From NCBI RefSeq assembly GCF_000024185.1, contig NC_013790.1, forward strand, positions 891,501 through 955,500: a stretch of DNA of 64,000 nucleotides, in the 5' to 3' direction. The stretch comes from Methanobrevibacter ruminantium M1 (GTDB lineage Archaea; Methanobacteriota; Methanobacteria; Methanobacteriales; Methanobacteriaceae). Positions 55,447 through 63,999 of this stretch are shown here, piece after piece; the first letter of the stretch is position 1, and each line of letters starts with the position of its first letter. The notes beneath the pieces were generated by a model, which saw only the letters and a program-made list of their open reading frames with translations, ran no database searches and had not been told where the DNA came from. The translations under genes were made by a program, and so were the position numbers.

Positions 55447-56013
55447 ATGGGAGTATTAGCTAGTGTTGCTGGAGGCATATTTTTTGAAGCAGGCATGATT
55501 GCTACTTGTACAGGTGTTGGTTTGCCTGTAGGTTTGGCTTTAATGGGTGTAGGTACAATTTGCACTGCTTATGGCTCTGGTTTATTTGGCATGACAGACA
55601 CGGGCAATTTCTATTCTAATCTAACTGATGAAAATTTAGCCGATTTTGGCTTTTCAATGAGTTTAAATCTCATTGGGGGAGGGTATAGTGCAGCTGCTGC
55701 GAAATCTACATTAAGGACTGTAGGAGGTAAATCGGTTCAGATTTCCATATCTAAAGCGGCATTTGCAAGTGACCAAAGAGGTGCATACACCACTTTTCAT
55801 ACAATTAGTTCTAAAACATATATTCAAAAAGTTGAAAATGGTGCATTCAGTAACTGTGGAGAATACTTAATAGAACAAGAATTTGGAACAACAGTAATTG
55901 AAAATATAAGAAAATCATTAAGAGTTTTATCAATTGATTATGCTTTAAATTTTTGTTATGATTTTCTTAAAGAAAATTATATAAAGAGCTTAGATGGAGG
56001 TTTATATGTATAA
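55447..56013 (+). CDS. Orphan C-terminal cassette of the adhesin (5'-truncated, different tail)
   Basis: This 188-residue frame begins inside homology to the adhesin's last 175 residues: FEAGMIATCTGVGLPVGLAL and the following GTICTAY.SGL are nearly identical, and DFGFSMSLNLIGGG still matches. After that the sequences part, and the tail (FGTTVIENIRKSLRVL...) is unrelated to the adhesin's tail. There is no signal peptide and no good ribosome site, and a stop lies three codons upstream in frame. This is what an orphan toxin-tail cassette looks like. The tail's function is unknown. Confidence 0.65.
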   Translation: MGVLASVAGGIFFEAGMIATCTGVGLPVGLALMGVGTICTAYGSGLFGMTDTGNFYSNLTDENLADFGFSMSLNLIGGGYSAAAAKSTLRTVGGKSVQISISKAAFASDQRGAYTTFHTISSKTYIQKVENGAFSNCGEYLIEQEFGTTVIENIRKSLRVLSIDYALNFCYDFLKENYIKSLDGGLYV

Positions 56014-56092
56014 GTTAATAATTTGTATTTTTTTAGTGGGTTTATTATTGTTTGGTTTATGCCAATGGCCCTATGAATGCTGCTTATGGTAG
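56006..56092 (+). pseudogene. Truncated small membrane ORF behind the orphan cassette (candidate immunity remnant)
   Basis: ATG 56006 has GGAGG (55996-56000) at 5-base spacing and overlaps the cassette's end by 8 bases. Codons 1-19 give MYKLIICIFLVGLLLFGLC, a membrane helix. At about 56055 the sequence switches to an adhesin-derived fragment, so the frame runs out at TAG 56090-56092 with a nonsense end (QWPYECCLW). It occupies the same position as the 54-residue ORF behind the main gene. Confidence 0.5.
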
Positions 56093-56439
56093 TTTTCTTG
56101 AGGGTTTGTTGGTTATCTATATGGATGATCTTGTTGCTGATGCTGCAGGGGAGCGTTATAATGTCAATTGGACACGTGTCAGCCCTATGGTCATGAGCGT
56201 TCATGATAATATAAAAGGACATATCTTACCCGGGAAGTGATTTTCATTTTGGCCGTGAGGCTTATGGCGATGAAGATGCTGTTAAAGCCTTTTATTTGGC
56301 TTGTTCGGCTAGCTTTTCACCGATTGAGCATTATGTTGGAGAGACTCTATTTCCAGGAATTAGCGATTTAGGTTCTGTGACTAGCTCTTTAGGTTATATG
56401 CTGAATCATAATTGTTTTATGTACTGCACTAAAAATTAG
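56055..56439 (+). pseudogene. Broken adhesin fragment (paralogue of adhesin bases 53716-54100 region)
   Basis: From VYANGPMNAAYGSFLEGLLV onward the fragment matches the giant adhesin's VYSNGFMKAAYGSFLEGLLV and RVSPMVMSV segments. The frame shifts at CCCGGG (about 56229-56234), after which GSDFHFGREAYGDED and IEHYVGETLFPG match again. It ends at TAG 56437-56439 with an unrelated tail. It has no start of its own and is a decayed remnant of another adhesin copy. Confidence 0.75.
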
Positions 56440-56475
56440 TTAAATGAAAAATAAATTGGCATTTCAATTATCTAT

Positions 56476-57834
56476 TTAATAATGAAGCAAAAAGCCAAGT
56501 ATAATTGCACAAGCAACTGGAATAACCAGATTCTCCAATTCCTTTGGAACGAATGTCTCAATCAGACAGACTAGAAGCCCTACAGCTATAGAAACAAATA
56601 CGTTTTGAGTAAACAATAGAAGAATAATCATTGTAACAATCAATGCCACCACAGAGCTTTCTATTGACTTATTTCCATCATTTCCAAGCAAAGACTTCAT
56701 AGGGAACTTATATCTCGCATATTTGATTGCCACAGGCTCTGCTATTGCTCCTACAAAGGCCACAATTATTGTAGCGATTATTGCACTTTCTATATTGAAG
56801 TAATTCATTGCCACATATATCCAAATCAGACCGCAAGCAAGTGAGAGCACTATTGATAGGTTTTCCCTTTCAAGTCCTCTGCTGATTCCCTTATACCATG
56901 AGAATGTATCTCCTGCAAATATTGTTACTAAAACGCTTACTATAGCGCTTAATATAAGAATCAAGACTGCGCTAGAGGGTCCGTAGAAGTAGAATGCTGC
57001 AAATCCGATGAAAGCCAATAGGTGGAATAGCTTTGCCCTTATAACTGATTCGATTCCTCTTTTTTCCAAAAGCCCGCATATTCCAAGAACTATAGGGCAG
57101 GCAACAAGGGCAAATATGATCCAGAAGCATTCCGCTAACGGCACAAGGCCTGGAACGCTCATTTTAAACAGGCGCATATAAAGATAGCTTTCACCAACAG
57201 TGAATACGAATCCGAATATTCCTCCCGCTATTGCCTGAGCCATTGTATGCTTTTTAAGGGTGACCCTGCTCCAGATTAGGACAGGATATAAAAGTCCAAA
57301 TAATGCACCAATAGGTCCAAGAAGCATGATTAGGGCAGCTACAGGTCCGCTTAATCCTGTTGTATGTATGCTTATTTTCCATAGGCTTGTAATGAGCATG
57401 ACAATGAATGTGTTTACTGCATAACATAAGAGAAGAATTGTCAGGAAGTTTGGCAATTCGAAGAAAAATGATATTACAAAGCCAATCAGGTAGGACAACA
57501 CCCCTACGATAAGGGGAATGAAGCGATCTTCACGATTTGAGATGTCCTTATCTGTATTCAGCTTCTTTGCCCAGTAGATTATGATTGCCATAGGAAGGAC
57601 AGATGCAAATACAAGTGAAATGATCTCGCATTTGGCAAATAGCATCCAGTCAAAGCTGAAACTACTTGAAAACGGATTTCCGTTAGATGCAAGCACAAAT
57701 GAAATCAATAAAAACAAAGGAATACAAATAATCGGAGGATTTGTAAAAGTAGAGATGGCATTAGCTATCTTAAGCTTTAGAGGACTTTCCTCGTTATATT
57801 CCCTTTTAACTTCTCTTTTTATAAGTTTTGTCAT
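56476..57834 (-). CDS. Fusion of PAP2-type phosphatase and dolichol/phytol-kinase-like membrane domains
   Basis: This 452-residue protein has about 14 helices. The N-terminal half shows a PAP2-like acid phosphatase pattern: KLNTDKDISNREDRF (about 71-85), SLWKISIHTTGLSGP (about 150-164) and SRVTLKKHTMAQAIAG (about 189-204). The C-terminal half resembles CTP-dependent dolichol/phytol kinases: RGIESVIRAKLFHLLAFIG (about 265-283), SRGLERENLSIVLSLACG, and a final KSIESSVVALI (usual KSxEGS). The expected GD-containing motif reads GAIAEPVA, so catalysis by the second half is in doubt. A role in polyprenyl-phosphate carrier recycling for wall or glycan synthesis is inferred. A GGAG stands before the ATG. 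Confidence 0.65.
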   Translation of the reverse strand: MTKLIKREVKREYNEESPLKLKIANAISTFTNPPIICIPLFLLISFVLASNGNPFSSSFSFDWMLFAKCEIISLVFASVLPMAIIIYWAKKLNTDKDISNREDRFIPLIVGVLSYLIGFVISFFFELPNFLTILLLCYAVNTFIVMLITSLWKISIHTTGLSGPVAALIMLLGPIGALFGLLYPVLIWSRVTLKKHTMAQAIAGGIFGFVFTVGESYLYMRLFKMSVPGLVPLAECFWIIFALVACPIVLGICGLLEKRGIESVIRAKLFHLLAFIGFAAFYFYGPSSAVLILILSAIVSVLVTIFAGDTFSWYKGISRGLERENLSIVLSLACGLIWIYVAMNYFNIESAIIATIIVAFVGAIAEPVAIKYARYKFPMKSLLGNDGNKSIESSVVALIVTMIILLLFTQNVFVSIAVGLLVCLIETFVPKELENLVIPVACAIILGFLLHY

Positions 57835-58015
57835 TCTTTAACTCCAATTTGCACTTGTCTTAAAAACAGTTAATCTTTTTAAATCTTTTTAATATTTTTT
57901 TAATATTTTTTTAATATCTTTTTAATACTTTTTTAATATCTTGTTATATAATTATAGTCCTTTATTAATAATAATTTTTATTATTTTCTTTGACTACTTT
58001 TCTCTTTTAAAATCC

Positions 58016-58064
58016 TTTTATATAGTTTTCCTTTTTATATAGTTTTCCTTTTTATATAGTTTTC
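58016..58064 (+). promoter_or_regulatory. Three tandem TATA-containing 17-bp repeats upstream of the protease-bearing adhesin
   Basis: TTTTATATAGTTTTC occurs at 58016-58030, 58033-58047 and 58050-58064, exactly 17 bases apart. Each contains a good archaeal TATA box; the last is about 67 bases before the start codon. Multiple start sites or tunable promoter strength are possible. Confidence 0.55.
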
Positions 58065-58130
58065 TATTTAACTTTTAGTATAATCTTTATATTAGATATT
58101 GAACAAATAAAAGTTTATCTTGGAGGATAA

Positions 58131-61100
58131 ATGATGTTGAATAAAAAAATAATAATAATTTTAACATTTATTTTAATATTGTCTATTTCTTCAGCAAGTG
58201 CATCTGCAGATTCAACAGATGAAACAATCTTATCAGATGATTCTGCAGGGCTTATCAATTTAGACAATTCTAATAATAATCTTTATTTAGATGATAATCA
58301 ATTTAATTTAGCTAATTCTAATTCAGATAATTCCAATAACTTTAATCTAGATGATTCTAATTCAGATAATTCTAACTTTTATCTAGATGAAGATTTAGAC
58401 AATAAAATCAATGAAAATATAAAAAACACTAAAACAATCTTAAAGGAGAATAATTCATCAATTGCTTCCTTTTCAAACCTTTCACATATTCTATCAAAGG
58501 CTTCAGCAGGAGATACAATAATCTTAGAAAATGATTATAAATATGATTCTGCCTATGATAGTCAATATCAGGGAGGAATTGAAGTCAATTCCATCACAAT
58601 CGACGGAAACAACCATTATATCGATGGAAATGGAGAGGCCAGAATATTCTATTTGGCTTCAGACAATATTGTCTTAAAGAACATCAAGTTTATAAACGGT
58701 TTCAATAGTCAAGGGGGAGCAATCTATGCAAAAGGAACAAATGTCAATATAACTGACTGCATATTTGAAAACAATCTTGCCCCAGATAATGGAGGTGCAA
58801 TCTATGTTGAAGGAAATGCTTCAATAAAATCCGTAAAATTCATAAATAACTCTGCAGGATATGGAGGAGCAGCATATATAAACGATTCCTCCATTCTTGA
58901 AGATCTGATATTCACAGGCAATGTGGCCAATATTGAAGGGGGAGCAGTTTACATTGGAGGCTCAAGCAATATAACTAACTGTATTTTTGATGGAAACCTT
59001 GCAGATAAGGGTGCTGCAATATTTATTCCAGCTAAAGAAAGCCCTATGACTCCAAGTGAGGATGTTCCTTTTGATGAATCAGATTTAAATTCTACAGATA
59101 TGGATTTAGATTCTACAGATATGGATGATAATTCTACCGATTACAATTTCACAGATATGGATGATAATTCTACCGATTACAATTTCACAGATATGGATGA
59201 TAATTCCACAGACATGGACGATTACCCTGATGAAAGCGATGAAGACTTCCCAGATGGAGGAGATTATGTTTTTCCAGATTGGTGGGAAGGTGATGAATTC
59301 GAATATGATGGAATTGAATGCATAAACGTTTTCATAACTAATTCCACATTCATCAATTCAAATGATTTCTATAGGGGAGCCATCTTCTCAGAGCACGACA
59401 ATAACATATCCATTGACGGATGCCTATTTGAAAACATGAGCTCCCAGTATGCTCCGGCAATCTACTGCAACGTCATGGTAAACATACTCATAAACAATAC
59501 TGGCTTCAAGAATCTCCATGCAAATGGAACAGGTGGGGCAATGGCCTTTTTGGATAATGTATATGCAATAGTAGATAACTGCAGCTTCAAAAACATATCT
59601 TCCTCTAAAAACGGCGGAGCCATATTTTATGATTCAAACAGTTGGGGACACTCCTCTCCTGTATCATTAATTGTCCTTAATTCAAGCTTCTTAAATTGCT
59701 CCAGCGACTATGGGGGAGCCATAGTTGTTTTAGGAGGAGGATTCAAATCTAAAGACAGCAGCTTCATAAACAATTCTGCAAGATATGGGGCCGGAGCGGT
59801 TCATGTCTATACAGATTATGACATTTTAGTTTATGACACTGTATTTTACAACAACCGATTGAATGAGGACAATACATCATTTGGAGGAGCCCTCTTTATT
59901 GACTCTGCCGAAAAGGCGATAATAAATAACACCCGATTTGTCAATAACTCAAATGATGCAATATATGCTTATGAATCTCGAATAAAAATAAATAACAGCT
60001 ATTTCGAAAACAACGATGAATATTTGCGCAGCATCTATACAGAAGGACTGATATTAGGTGATAACAAGTATAATGATGACACATTAGTTGATTTGGATTA
60101 TGACCCTACATATATCATTATAGGAACAGGAGAAGGATTAAAGCTGGATTTAATAAATAACACAATAGATGTAACTACAATTCCTTCAAGCTTTTTAGCT
60201 GCAGACTGGGGCTGGATGAGCCCATTCAAGAATCAGGATTTCTCAGGAGGATGCTGGTGCTTCTCCACCTGCGCAGCGATTGAATCTGCATTGCTTAAGT
60301 CAACCCAAAAGACCTATAGCCTTTCAATGCAGAATATGCAAAAGCTCTCCACAGAGTATTCCAAATATGGAAACAACCATATTGTAGAGGCTGGATCAAC
60401 AATTGTTGCTTTGCATTATGCCCTTTCCTGGATGGGAGTATTCCCAGAGGAGTATGACACCTTTGACATGATTGGAAAATTAAGCAGACAAATCTCTACA
60501 AACGAGACCATTCACATTCAGGATGCAGCATTCACCTATCCTAGAAGCATATCCTATGATATTGACCAAATAAAGCAGACTATCATGAAGTATGGAACTG
60601 TAACCAGTGATTTCTATGCTGTGAATGAGGCTCCAAACTTCAATGAAAACACTTCAGCATTCTATTGCAACGAGACTGACGGAAGGGATGCAACCCACGC
60701 TGTAGCTGTTGTAGGATGGGACGACAACTATCCGGCAAGCAATTTCTTAGTCACACCTCCAGGAGACGGTGCATGGATTATTAAAAACAGCTATGGTGAA
60801 GAAAACTATGACCATGGATATGTCTATGTGTCCTACTACGATACAGTATTCAATATTGATGGCGGAGTTGCATATCTCTTTGAAAATACTGAAAACTACA
60901 CTAAAAACTACCAAACCGACATTGGAGGAGACATATTCCTAGTTAACGACAGCGATAGCTATTCCTATAAGAACAGCTACCAGTCAATAGGAGATGATTA
61001 CATTAGTGCAGTTGGAACCTGTTTCAATGATGCAGATGAGGACTATACTGTAGAAATCTATGTAAACAACGTCTTAAAAACAAGCCAAAGCGGTAAATCT

Positions 61101-61922
61101 CCATTTAGAGGATTCCATACAATTAAACTGGAAAACCAAATCCAAGTAAAGATTGGAGACAATTTCACTGTAGTAATGAAAACACATTCAGTGCCTATAG
61201 TAAACACATCAAGAATGCATTTCAAGGCCAATGTATCATTCATAGACAATGGAACCGGATGGAAAGACGCAAGCGATGACAATGCGACAGTGCTCTTAAA
61301 GGTCTATACCATGGAGACTCTAAGGGAAAATCTTACAGACAGAATCCCTACAAGAATAGACTGCAAAAACATGACAACAACAGCTGTAGCAGCAGAGGAC
61401 GGAAGAATAGGCAAGTACTTTGTAGTCTTCTTAAAAGACGAAAACGGTACAGCCCTATCTAATAAGCCAATCAAGATAGGTTTCAATGGAAGGGTCTACG
61501 ACAGGACAACAGATGAGAACGGAAGCGCCAAGCTCCAAATAAACCTTGCTTATAAGGGAACCTACACATTCGCTATAGGTTTCTTAGGAGATAATGATTA
61601 TTTAGGAGCATTTGAAGTAGCTAAGATAACTGTAAAAGTCCAGACTCCTAAATTAGCCACTTCAAATAAGTCTTATAAGGCAAGTGCAAAGACTAAAAGC
61701 TTGACTGCCACATTTAAGACTGCTAATGGAAAAGTTGTTGCTAATAAGAAGATCAGTTTCACTGTAAATGGCAAAACTTATAGTGCAAAGACTAATTCCA
61801 AAGGAATAGCTACTGTAAAGGTCTCCTTAAACAAGAAGGGAACTTATAGTTTTACAGTTAAGTTTGCAGGAGATAATACATTTGCTGCTGTTAGCAAGAA
61901 GGGTAAATTGACTTTAAGCTAA
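58131..61922 (+). CDS. Adhesin-like surface protein with beta-helix, papain-like (C1) protease domain and Ig-like repeats
   Basis: This 1263-residue protein has a signal peptide (IIIILTFILILSISSASASA), an Asn/Asp-rich linker and Pmp/beta-helix repeats (about 130-690, GGAIYA/GGAVYI type). These are interrupted by an Asp-rich insert with a 12-residue tandem repeat (TDMDDNSTDYNF). A C1 peptidase domain follows with catalytic Cys708 in SGGCWCFS, His856 in DATHAVAVVGWDD and Asn886 in WIIKNSYGE. Two Ig-like Big-type repeats close the protein (about 1080-1263). The triad is complete, so the protease is probably active outside the cell. There is no C-terminal anchor; the last repeat may bind pseudomurein. 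GGAGG (58122-58126) precedes ATG 58131 and a second ATG at 58134. Confidence 0.88.
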   Translation: MMLNKKIIIILTFILILSISSASASADSTDETILSDDSAGLINLDNSNNNLYLDDNQFNLANSNSDNSNNFNLDDSNSDNSNFYLDEDLDNKINENIKNTKTILKENNSSIASFSNLSHILSKASAGDTIILENDYKYDSAYDSQYQGGIEVNSITIDGNNHYIDGNGEARIFYLASDNIVLKNIKFINGFNSQGGAIYAKGTNVNITDCIFENNLAPDNGGAIYVEGNASIKSVKFINNSAGYGGAAYINDSSILEDLIFTGNVANIEGGAVYIGGSSNITNCIFDGNLADKGAAIFIPAKESPMTPSEDVPFDESDLNSTDMDLDSTDMDDNSTDYNFTDMDDNSTDYNFTDMDDNSTDMDDYPDESDEDFPDGGDYVFPDWWEGDEFEYDGIECINVFITNSTFINSNDFYRGAIFSEHDNNISIDGCLFENMSSQYAPAIYCNVMVNILINNTGFKNLHANGTGGAMAFLDNVYAIVDNCSFKNISSSKNGGAIFYDSNSWGHSSPVSLIVLNSSFLNCSSDYGGAIVVLGGGFKSKDSSFINNSARYGAGAVHVYTDYDILVYDTVFYNNRLNEDNTSFGGALFIDSAEKAIINNTRFVNNSNDAIYAYESRIKINNSYFENNDEYLRSIYTEGLILGDNKYNDDTLVDLDYDPTYIIIGTGEGLKLDLINNTIDVTTIPSSFLAADWGWMSPFKNQDFSGGCWCFSTCAAIESALLKSTQKTYSLSMQNMQKLSTEYSKYGNNHIVEAGSTIVALHYALSWMGVFPEEYDTFDMIGKLSRQISTNETIHIQDAAFTYPRSISYDIDQIKQTIMKYGTVTSDFYAVNEAPNFNENTSAFYCNETDGRDATHAVAVVGWDDNYPASNFLVTPPGDGAWIIKNSYGEENYDHGYVYVSYYDTVFNIDGGVAYLFENTENYTKNYQTDIGGDIFLVNDSDSYSYKNSYQSIGDDYISAVGTCFNDADEDYTVEIYVNNVLKTSQSGKSPFRGFHTIKLENQIQVKIGDNFTVVMKTHSVPIVNTSRMHFKANVSFIDNGTGWKDASDDNATVLLKVYTMETLRENLTDRIPTRIDCKNMTTTAVAAEDGRIGKYFVVFLKDENGTALSNKPIKIGFNGRVYDRTTDENGSAKLQINLAYKGTYTFAIGFLGDNDYLGAFEVAKITVKVQTPKLATSNKSYKASAKTKSLTATFKTANGKVVANKKISFTVNGKTYSAKTNSKGIATVKVSLNKKGTYSFTVKFAGDNTFAAVSKKGKLTLS

Positions 61923-61930
61923 TTTCAACC

Positions 61931-62013
61931 TCCACCTTTTACTGGCCTTCGGCCAGCAAAAGCTGGACCAAAATTTTTTTCTCTAGTTGGGTCAATCCAA
62001 CTGCTTTTTTCTT
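61931..62013 (+). terminator. Terminator with double hairpin, copy B of the repeated family
   Basis: CTGGCC-TTC-GGCCAG (61942-61956) overlaps a second possible stem CCAGC-AAAA-GCTGG (61953-61966). Then comes AGTTGG-GTCAAT-CCAACT (61985-62002) followed by T-runs. It stands 9 bases after the adhesin stop and shares a 44-base unit with the array after aRF1. Confidence 0.75.
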
Positions 62014-62328
62014 TTTTTCTATTTTCCATTATTTTTTATATTTTAATCTCTTTCATCAATAGTTTTTTCTTGATTTCTCATTATTTTTTCACAGTTCAGC
62101 CCCAATTTCATCACTAGTTTTATAAATGAGTAATGCCATATATAATATATGTTATAAACTTTACATTATTTGTAATATATGAAATGAATTAATTATTTCA
62201 AACAGTTAACGATTTTTTATTATTTTATCAGGAAATGATTCTATTTATTTCAACGATTAACAATCATTCTTATAAAAGCCAATCGGCTAAATTATTCAAT
62301 TATTTATCAATTTTATCAGGTGTTATAA
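62014..62328. other. Spacer with the aRF1 promoter
   Basis: No gene is seen. CATATATAATATATG (62138-62152) is a clear TATA-like element, with the leader running to the ATG at 62329. AGGTG (62319-62323) is the ribosome site. Confidence 0.5.
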
Positions 62329-63573
62329 ATGAGTGAGGTATCCTCAAAGGAATTATATGAGTTTAAGAAGACATTAAAAGAACTCGCAGAAAAGAAAGGA
62401 AAAGGAACAGAACTTGTTTCAATGTATGTTCCTCCAGAAAAGCAATTAAGTGATATCATTAAGCAGATGAGAGACGAATTAGGACAAAGCGCTAACATCA
62501 AAAGCAAATCCACACGTAAAAACGTTCAATCAGCTATTGAAGTAATCATGCAAAGAATCCGTATGATTACAAATGAAAACAAGGATCTCCCTAACGGTTT
62601 TGTGCTCTTTGTGGGAATGATTCCTAAAGGCGGTCCCGGCACTGAAAAGATGGAAACTGTAGTAATCGAACCGCCGGAGCCTGTTCAAACCTATTGGTAC
62701 ATCTGTGACAGCACATTCTTCCTAGAGCCTTTGGAAGACATGATTGCTTCAAAGGAAGTCTATGGTATTGCAGTTATCGACAGAAACGAAGCAACCATAG
62801 CAACTTTAAAAGGTAAAAGAATTAAGATTACCGCTCACTTAACCAGTGGTGTTCCAGGTAAGCATAAGGCAGGGGGACAATCACAAAGAAGGTTCGACAG
62901 GGTCATCGAACAATTGGCTCATGAGTTCTTAAAGAGAATCGGCCAGCATATGGATGACGACTTCCTTCCAATCAAGGATGAATTGAAGGGAATCGTTCTT
63001 GGAGGTCCTGGATACACTAAAGAGGATTTCTACAATGGAGACTATATGCATTATGAGCTTAAGGACAAAGTCATCACAACTGTAGACACTTCCTACACTG
63101 GAGAATTTGGTATTAGGGAAACCATTGATAAGGCTTCAGGTGCATTGGAAGAGTTAGGTGTTATAAAAGAGAAAAAACTTGTCCAAAGATTCTTTAAGGA
63201 ACTTAGAGATGACAACGGCCTTTATTCCTATGGTGAAAAGGAAGTTAGAACAAACCTCCAAATAGGTGCTGTAGATATTCTTCTTCTCTCTGAAGACCTT
63301 AAATCAAAAAGATTAACCTTAGATTGTCAGGCTTGTGGATTCCATGCTGAAGTAACCCAAAAGGAAGGTCAAAAAGTAGAGGATCTAACCTGTCCTCAGT
63401 GTAATGATAAGATGAAAATCACAAAAGAAGAGGATCTTATTGAAGACCTTTCAAATATTGCTGAAGACTTAGGCACTGAAGTGGAAATCATTTCAACTGA
63501 AACCGATGAAGGTATGCAGTTATATAGAGCATTTGGTGGTATAGCGGCGATTACTAGGTATAAGGTAAACTAA
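62329..63573 (+). CDS. prf1: Peptide chain release factor aRF1
   Basis: This 414-residue archaeal/eukaryal class 1 release factor recognises all three stop codons. NIKS (56-59) and YICDSTF (124-130, YxCxxxF) read the stop codon. GGQ (182-184, in [12 protein letters not shown]) triggers peptide release. The C-terminal domain carries a CQACGF...CPQC zinc-binding pair. The length is standard. It is followed directly by a tandem hairpin array. Confidence 0.97.
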   Translation: MSEVSSKELYEFKKTLKELAEKKGKGTELVSMYVPPEKQLSDIIKQMRDELGQSANIKSKSTRKNVQSAIEVIMQRIRMITNENKDLPNGFVLFVGMIPKGGPGTEKMETVVIEPPEPVQTYWYICDSTFFLEPLEDMIASKEVYGIAVIDRNEATIATLKGKRIKITAHLTSGVPGKHKAGGQSQRRFDRVIEQLAHEFLKRIGQHMDDDFLPIKDELKGIVLGGPGYTKEDFYNGDYMHYELKDKVITTVDTSYTGEFGIRETIDKASGALEELGVIKEKKLVQRFFKELRDDNGLYSYGEKEVRTNLQIGAVDILLLSEDLKSKRLTLDCQACGFHAEVTQKEGQKVEDLTCPQCNDKMKITKEEDLIEDLSNIAEDLGTEVEIISTETDEGMQLYRAFGGIAAITRYKVN

Positions 63574-63574
63574 C

Positions 63575-63750
63575 TCCACCTTTTACTGGCCTTCGGCCAG
63601 CAAAAGCTGGACCAAAATTCCACCTTTTACTAGCCTTCGGCTAGCAAAAGCTGGACCAAAATTCCACCTTTTACTAGCCTTCGGCTAGCAAAAGCTGGAC
63701 CAAAATTCCACCTTTTACTAGCCTTCGGCTAGCAAAAGCTGGACCAAAAT
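63575..63750 (+). repeat. Four tandem 44-bp hairpin units behind aRF1 with covarying stems
   Basis: Units start at 63575, 63619, 63663 and 63707, each beginning TCCACCTTTTACT and ending GGACCAAAAT. Unit 1 has the stem CTGGCC-TTC-GGCCAG; units 2-4 have CTAGCC-TTC-GGCTAG, a compensated G-C to A-T change. AGC-AAAA-GCT follows in all. The same unit occurs once at 61931-61974. Confidence 0.92.
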
Positions 63751-63760
63751 TTTTTTCTCT

Positions 63761-63807
63761 AGTTGGGCCAATCCAACTATTTTGTTTCTAGTTGGGTCAT
63801 TCCAACT
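63761..63807 (+). terminator. Two consecutive AGTTGG...CCAACT terminator hairpins
   Basis: AGTTGG-GCCAAT-CCAACT spans 63761-63778 and AGTTGG-GTCATT-CCAACT spans 63790-63807, each followed by T-rich DNA. They end the aRF1 transcript after the hairpin array. Confidence 0.75.
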
Positions 63808-63867
63808 GTTTATCTATTTTTTTTAATTTCAATCATTAATTTATTCTTAATTTTGCTTCTTTTTAAA

Positions 63868-63999
63868 TTATCTAATTCTTTTTCCCTCTTGTTCAACTAA
63901 GCCCTCTCTTTTTAACTTTTCAATAAAGAAACTGTCATCATCCTCAAATTCATCCAATTCAAGAACTTCCTTTTTAGATGACCTTTTAACACTTGCAAA
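63868..63999 (-). CDS. C-terminal end of a gene cut by the window edge
   Basis: On the minus strand an open frame runs from the window edge to TAA at 63870-63868. The last 43 residues are charged: KRSSKKEVLELDEFEDD, then SFFIEKLKREGLVEQEGKRIR. The codon pattern looks real, and the gene converges on the aRF1 terminators. I do not recognise the family from this tail. Confidence 0.55.
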   Translation of the reverse strand, partial: FASVKRSSKKEVLELDEFEDDDSFFIEKLKREGLVEQEGKRIR

